Notes under the pieces: generated by a model
The model's input: the letters and a program-made list of their open reading frames with translations, nothing else
The model's database searches: none
What the model was told of the DNA's origin: nothing
NCBI GenBank assembly: GCA_025200525.1
Contig: CM045762.1
Location: 108,970,734 to 109,034,733 of the forward strand
Direction of reading: 5' to 3'
DNA length: 64,000 nucleotides
Source: Camellia lanceoleosa
Lineage: Eukaryota > Streptophyta > Magnoliopsida > Ericales > Theaceae
Shown here: piece by piece, positions 59,138 through 64,000 of the stretch
Layout: each line of letters opens with the position of its first letter
Numbering within the stretch: position 1 is the stretch's first letter
Position numbers and translations under genes: made by a program

Positions 59138-60022
59138 CCTCGAAATGCGTGCACGCGGGCACGCAAACCGAGGCAATGAGCCTAAGGCATAAAGTGGCAT
59201 ACGCAATGCAATTGGACTTACACTAACATGAGAGAGCATCAGCCACACTCATATAAGAGGCCGTCGGATAAAAGTGAAATGCCTCGAAATGCGTGCACAC
59301 GGGCACGCAAACCGAGGCAATGGCATAAAGGCATGAAATGACATGAAATATGATATACAATGAGACTAAAATGAGATGTCTCGAAATGCGTGCCCACAGG
59401 CACGCAAACTGAGAAAGTGGCATACGGAATGCGATGAGTCTAAAATGAGATATGCGATGCAAAATGGACTTACGCCAACATGAGTGAGCCTCAGCCACAC
59501 TCACACAAGAAGCCATCGGATGAAACTGAGGTACCTCGAAATGCGTGCCCACGAGCACGCAAACCGAGACAATGGCATACGGAATGCAATAAGACTAAAA
59601 TGGTATACAGGATACAAAATGGACTTATACTAACATGGGTGAGCCTCAGCCACACCTATGTAAGAAGCCGATGGATGAAAATGAAGTGCCTCGAAATGCG
59701 TGCCCACGGGCACGCAAACCGAGGCAGTGGCATACTCGATGCAATACGGCTAAAATGGCATATAGAATGCAAAATGGGCTTATACCAACATGAGAGGGCC
59801 TCAGCCACACTCACATAGGACGCCGGTGGATGAGAATGAAGTGTCTCGAAATGCGTGCTCGCGGGCACGCAAACCGAGGCGATGATCCTAAAGCATGAAA
59901 CAGCATTCGCAATGCAAATTGGGCTTACACTAACATGAGAGAGCCTCGGCCACACTCACATAAGATGCCATCGGATAAAAAAAGTGCCTCGAAATGCGTG
60001 CACACAGGCACGCAAACCGAGG
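59138..60022. repeat. Tandem array of seven 36-nt hairpins
   Basis: Hairpins start at 59138, 59282, 59379, 59534, 59689, 59844 and 59987; three successive spacings are exactly 155. Each has an outer 5-bp stem (CCTCG with CGAGG), a symmetric internal loop (AAAT/AAAC), and an inner stem GCGTGC with GCACGC around six variable bases. All seven keep the inner 6-bp stem. In copy three the outer stem is TCTCG with TGAGA, a paired change. A related CCTCGAAATGCGTGCC lies at 58736 without the second half. Confidence 0.88.
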
Positions 60023-60389
60023 CCATGGCCCTAAGGCATGAAACGGTATGCAAAATGAGACGTGGCATATGGCATATGGAAAATGAAAATTTCAGCAGCC
60101 AAAATGATGCAAAAACAGCCCCCGAATTATAGCAAAATTACACCCGATGCCCGAAATGCTATGCTAAGTACCCCAAAATGACTTGCAGCTATGCCAAACA
60201 TGCACAATATGGACATGAAGTGTAAAGACAGATGCTAGTCAGTCCCTAAACTAGCATTTTTCCAGTACAAAGTATGGCCAAACAACAAACACAAGTATGG
60301 CAAAAATAGCATGCAAAAATGGGGGAAAAGAGGGGAATAATGAAGCAGATGGTATACGCAATGCTCAAACTGAAAAAAAAAGTTCTACA

Positions 60390-61200
60390 ACACTGAAGAG
60401 GGGCCAAAAATATGCACATTTACAGTATATGACAATCCTCAAATCAATATGTAGATATGCTAAAAATGTCATGCAAGAATGAAGCCAACAAAGGCTAGAA
60501 CATGAGGTATGCCAAACATTCATCAAACAGCCTTGGACCCTTAACAAAAGATGACAAGAAGGCCAAAATATGACTCTTTCCAGACCTGATCATGGCCGAA
60601 AACAGAAGCTAGGTAGGCCTAACAAAGCATGCAAAAATGGGGGCCAAAGAGGGATATAAAGACAAGCACAACATGGAGACCCCCAACAAGGTTGATCCCT
60701 TCTACAATGTTGTAGAGGGACACAAAATAAGCTTACTCACAGCTCATGACATGCTCCAAAACAGACTACATGTAGACCAAACAAATCATGCAAATTTACA
60801 GTAAATATGAGAGATTATGAAGCAAGTGCATTATAGAGAGGCCAAACAGGATTGAGCCCTTCTTCAATGTTGAAGAGGGGGTCAAAATAGGCCCACTTAC
60901 AGTTTACATTATGCTCGAAAACAGATCACTCATAGGCTAGATAAAGCATGCAAAAACAAGGGTGAAACATGGATTTGAAGCAAGTGGCATATGGAGCATG
61001 AAAACAAGGTTGAGCCCTTTTTCAATGTTGAAGAGGGGCTCAAAATAAGCACAATATCAGTTCGTGAGATGCTCCAAATCAGATCACACATAGACCAAAT
61101 ATTCAATGCAAAATAATGGCATATAAGAGGATATTGAAACAAGTGCAAGATGGAGGGCTCAAAAAGGGTTGAGCCCTTGAACAAACATGAAGAATAGCTC
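60390..61200. repeat. ~160-bp tandem repeat in the solo LTR
   Basis: About five units, best seen at 60700, 60863 and 61019, share CAATGTTGAAGAGGG followed by CTCAAAATA, a CAG, and then a GCTCCAAA/CAGATCAC segment and AAGCATGCAAAA. Confidence 0.7.
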
Positions 61201-61746
61201 AAAATAGACCTAGTTTCAGTTCTGGTCGGAGCCCAAAACAATGAGCAAATAAGCTTAAGAAATGAAGCAAAAATGAGCTCAAAAGAGGGTGAAGTGTACT
61301 TACCCTTGAAGATCAAGACTTTGGTTGCTTCTTGGACCAAATTTGTTGCCTCTTAGCTGCTGGAAAGCCCTCCTAGCTGCTGGAATGGAGTTGTGGTGTT
61401 AGAGCTTGGAGATGATGAAGAAATGGCACCAAAACTTGAAGAAAATGGAGTTGTATCTATGTGTATGCTCCAACCAAAGCTTGTATTGTCTTCTCTTGAG
61501 TTAGGAGGACACCAATGTGGGCAAGAGGGGGAGAGAAGACTCAAGGCAAAAGTGGAGGGAAATGAGCTCTTATTTCCCTCCAAAAGGGTCCCCCGGAGAA
61601 GATATTTTTGGGGGAAAACCAAAGCACAGCTGGAATGCACACATCCCAAGGAATACAGCCGACTAGGCACTTTTACTGGAGGTGGCCGGCCAGCCACCCC
61701 CCATGGCCAAATTAAGGGCAAAATGGAAAGTTGAATTAATGGTAGG

Positions 61747-62045
61747 CTCTACTTTTTAGGGTCCTCCCATGTGTGTACAACAAGACCCTATGGTTGGAAA
61801 TTGGCAACTCGAGCCGGGAGAAACAACAAGCCACCTTTAGGAGAGGGTCAAAATGAAAACAAGAATTACTAGCCGAGCTCTATTTTTTAGGGTCCTCCCA
61901 TGTGTGTACAACAAGACCCTATGGTTGGAAATTGGCAACTCTGAGCCAGGAGAAACAACAAGCCACCTGTAGGAGAGGGTCAAAAATGAAAACAAGAATT
62001 ACTAGCCGAGCTCTATTTTTTAGGGTCCTCCCATGTGTGTACAAC
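61747..62045. repeat. 132-bp tandem repeat, 2.3 copies
   Basis: Units start at 61747, 61878 and 62011 with CTCTATTTTTTAGGGTCCTC. The first two continue through GGTTGGAAATTGGCAACTC to AATTACTAGCCGAG and are nearly identical, so this duplication is recent. Confidence 0.85.
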
Positions 62046-62692
62046 ACAAATATGTGGTTTTGGCTCGAAGAAAATGGCCCTAGGGTGTTCAATATTAGCA
62101 GGAAGTGAGAAAATGGGCGCCGGAGCCTGAGGAGCATAACTGGTTGTCTGGCCTCCCACCCTCCAGTGATCTTCTGGTGATAAAAGCAGAGGTACCGCCA
62201 AAAATGAACAAAAATCAATGCAAAAGCGAATGCTCGGGGGCCAAAACCGCGGTTTGGGGTCAAAACCAACTTAAATCTTGAAAGTGGTGTTTGGCTCTGA
62301 AGTGGGTATCTAAGACCCCAGTGTCCCTCGAGAGGAGTAAATGAGATGCATGCCAAAACCGGAGGAATCGGAGATGGTTAGGTGGTCGAACCCAGCACAG
62401 CTGTGGCTCCAAAACCGAGGCAAGAGCCGAAATGGGCAAAATGGCCTCTGACCACGAAATGTAGCCCACGCCACCGAGAGATGGTCTCTGGGACCTCTCC
62501 TCCCTCGGAAAGAAAACAGAGAAACCGAGTGCAGTTCGCAAACCGCAAGGCACTGTAAGAGGGTTCTAAGTCCGGAGGCAGGGCTCACGGCCGAGACTCT
62601 GAGACTTCTGAACGAGCACAATACGCAACATCACCGAGCGCTCAATCGGTGACGTCTAAGTCTTAAGGTCGGTCAAAAATGGGGTGTCTACA

Positions 62693-64000
62693 AACACCGT
62701 ATTAAGTATCGGTGGAAGTTTCCAACCACCAAATTGTTTGGAAGTGTACATTGAGAAAAAGGTTGTACATAATCTTCCGAATATAACACAGATGGATTCT
62801 CATCCGTTCACTACATTGCTGACACATGGGATTGACACGACAGCGTTTCTGTCTCCTATGTATGAATCAAATGAATGTTATGCAGTTGGCTACACACAAC
62901 AGACATTTCATGGCCATGGTGGAGAATCAAGTTCACGTGGTGGATCTGGTGAATTTCACAATAACAGAAGATGTGCCCACCTCTGACCATCATACCACTC
63001 CAGTTGAAGTTGCTGGTAATATGGCTGAAACGGTTAATTCTATGCAGTTTGTTGACAGTGACATGTACGGTTCTGATGTCGCCCTAGACAATGATGAGAA
63101 TAAAATGTGTGATGAAGAAAATTTATTGGGCGGATCAGATGATGATGATGATGATGAAGATGATACCGACGCTCCCGTTGATATTCAGAATGCCCCCATT
63201 CCACCTAGACCTGAAATCCCTTTCTATGACAACATTCACATGGGTGGTGATTTTGACATTAGTAACCGCGATGTCGTTCCCTATAACCGAATCTGGAATG
63301 CTGAAAATCCAGAGTTGGACAAAGGGATGGTTTTCGTTGATAAGAACTTCGTACATCTTTGTGAAATTGTACCATGCAACAAATAATCGAGAGTATAAAG
63401 TCGTAACCTCCAAGCGAGACGTTTGGGTGTGTGCTTGCAAGCACGATTGTAGATGGTGGTTGCGTGCATCTCTTAGTAGAATAGATGGTCTTTTTGAAAT
63501 AAAGCAGTACATGGGTCCTCACCATTGTTTATACCCACGAATGAATAGGGACCACACAAATATTAGCTCCAGTTACATTGCTTCTCATCTTTTGGGACAA
63601 GTTGCGGTGAGTATACAAAATAAATGTTTACATTTATATACATATTTGTTTGTTTAAAGTGTTCACACCAAAATAATCTGACTCATAGGTATTGTCGTAT
63701 GCAAAATGAACCTAATATGCCCATTAAGAATGTCATCGAAGATATAAAAAAGACCATGAACTATAGTATATCATACAAGAAGGCGTGACATGCAAGGGCA
63801 AAGGCAATTAGAATGGTATTCGGGGATTGGGATGAATCATATAGGATGTTGCCTAAATTCATGTATGCATTACAAACATCTAATCCTGGCACTATCGTGC
63901 AATGGAAGCATAGATATACCGGAAGTACAACCATTATGCCCGTCTTCCACTTTGTTTTCTGGTCTTTCAAACCCGTCATCGATGGATTCAAACATTGTAG
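62693..64000 (+). pseudogene. Mutator-like transposase, central part, runs off the window
   Basis: After the LTR the frame continues TVLSIGGSFQPPNCLEVYIE. An acidic run (about ten Asp/Glu, 63137-63165) follows in a shifted frame, then GMVFVDKNF. A further shift near 63360 leads to VKLYHATNNREYKVVTSKRD, CACKHDCRWWLRASLSRIDG and MGPHHC, the MuDR DNA-binding domain with its Cys/His positions. Near 63775 to the window edge a frame reads HARAKAIRMVFGDWDESYRM, TIVQWKHRYTG and FHFVFWSFKPVIDGFKHC, the beginning of the MULE transposase core. The catalytic Asp residues would lie beyond 64,000. Stops near 63656-63790 and several frame changes mark it as broken; an intron at about 63608-63690 could explain one break. 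Confidence 0.85.

Larger units (their letters stand above)
57384..62692 (-). mobile_element. 5.3-kb Tat/Ogre-like solo LTR inside the transposase gene
   Basis: The right end GGGGTGTCTACA is the complement of the family start TGTAGACACCCC. The left end CAGACGCCCGAGC aligns with the 3' ends of the other two solo LTRs. The flanks AACAT (57379-57383) and AACAC (62693-62697) are a 5-bp duplication with one change. The transposase frame resumes across it, which confirms the boundaries. No PBS, PPT or protein is present. It contains the family 3' block (57440-58300), a hairpin array (59138-60022), a ~160-bp repeat (60390-61200) and a 132-bp repeat (61747-62045). Confidence 0.85.

Noticed and set aside
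58775..60132. Several overlapping open frames of 60-157 codons on both strands
   Set aside because: They are produced by the tandem hairpin array in the LTR; the translated repeats mirror the 155-bp DNA period.
61353..62621. Open frames of 60-145 codons on both strands, some Pro/Ser-rich
   Set aside because: They lie inside the 5.3-kb solo LTR, partly over the 132-bp repeat, and resemble no protein family.

Overview
This is a stretch of AT-rich plant nuclear DNA, almost certainly from a eudicot. Every recognisable coding trace is a plant transposable element (Ty1-copia, Ty3-gypsy, L1-type LINE, hAT, Mutator and Tourist-like elements). I find no host protein gene I can defend, no rRNA and no intact tRNA. 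It reads as a gene-poor, heavily nested repeat region.

Layout. 1-4,040: unique-looking AT-rich DNA with a poly(A)-tailed retroposon candidate and several MITEs, three of them with TAA duplications. 4,044-10,197: a complete but dead Ty1-copia element on the minus strand, with matching LTRs, PBS, PPT and the duplication ACATT; one LTR carries a 736-bp hAT element. 10,337-16,760: the 5' part of a Ty3-gypsy element on the plus strand (LTR, PBS, gag, zinc knuckle, protease start), split by a 2.9-kb solo LTR of a Tat/Ogre-like family. 16,760-27,960: a deletion derivative of the same Tat/Ogre-like family (two LTRs, PBS, PPT, a scrap of pol, long tandem arrays). 27,961-38,800: more LTR copies, including a tail-to-tail inverted pair at 31,290 and a solo LTR (31,718-38,321) that itself holds a copia solo LTR and a gypsy solo LTR. 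39,317-41,355: another gypsy solo LTR. 41,467-43,160: a minus-strand PBS and LTR. 43,568-45,497: a junkyard of LINE, hAT, short copia LTR and gypsy LTR pieces. 45,498-51,606: AT-rich, with a retroposon, a 48-bp hairpin array and a tandem duplication. 51,612-56,245: a solo LTR with a second solo LTR nested inside. 57,067-64,000: a Mutator-like transposase gene split by a 5.3-kb Tat/Ogre-like solo LTR and running off the right edge.

How it fits together. Target-site duplications let many insertions be ordered: an older element receives a younger one, and recombination between LTRs has often left only a solo LTR. All transposon reading frames seen are broken. The most unusual features are (i) a divergent pair of plant snRNA-type promoter modules (USE plus TATA) inside the hAT element at 4,756-4,913, and (ii) the repeated appearance, in unrelated element families, of short arrays of palindromic or hairpin words: GCTCGAGC, GCACGTGC, GGCCGGCC, GCGTGC-N6-GCACGC, CGCGT-GAG-ACGCG and an AAAACGCTATT hairpin.
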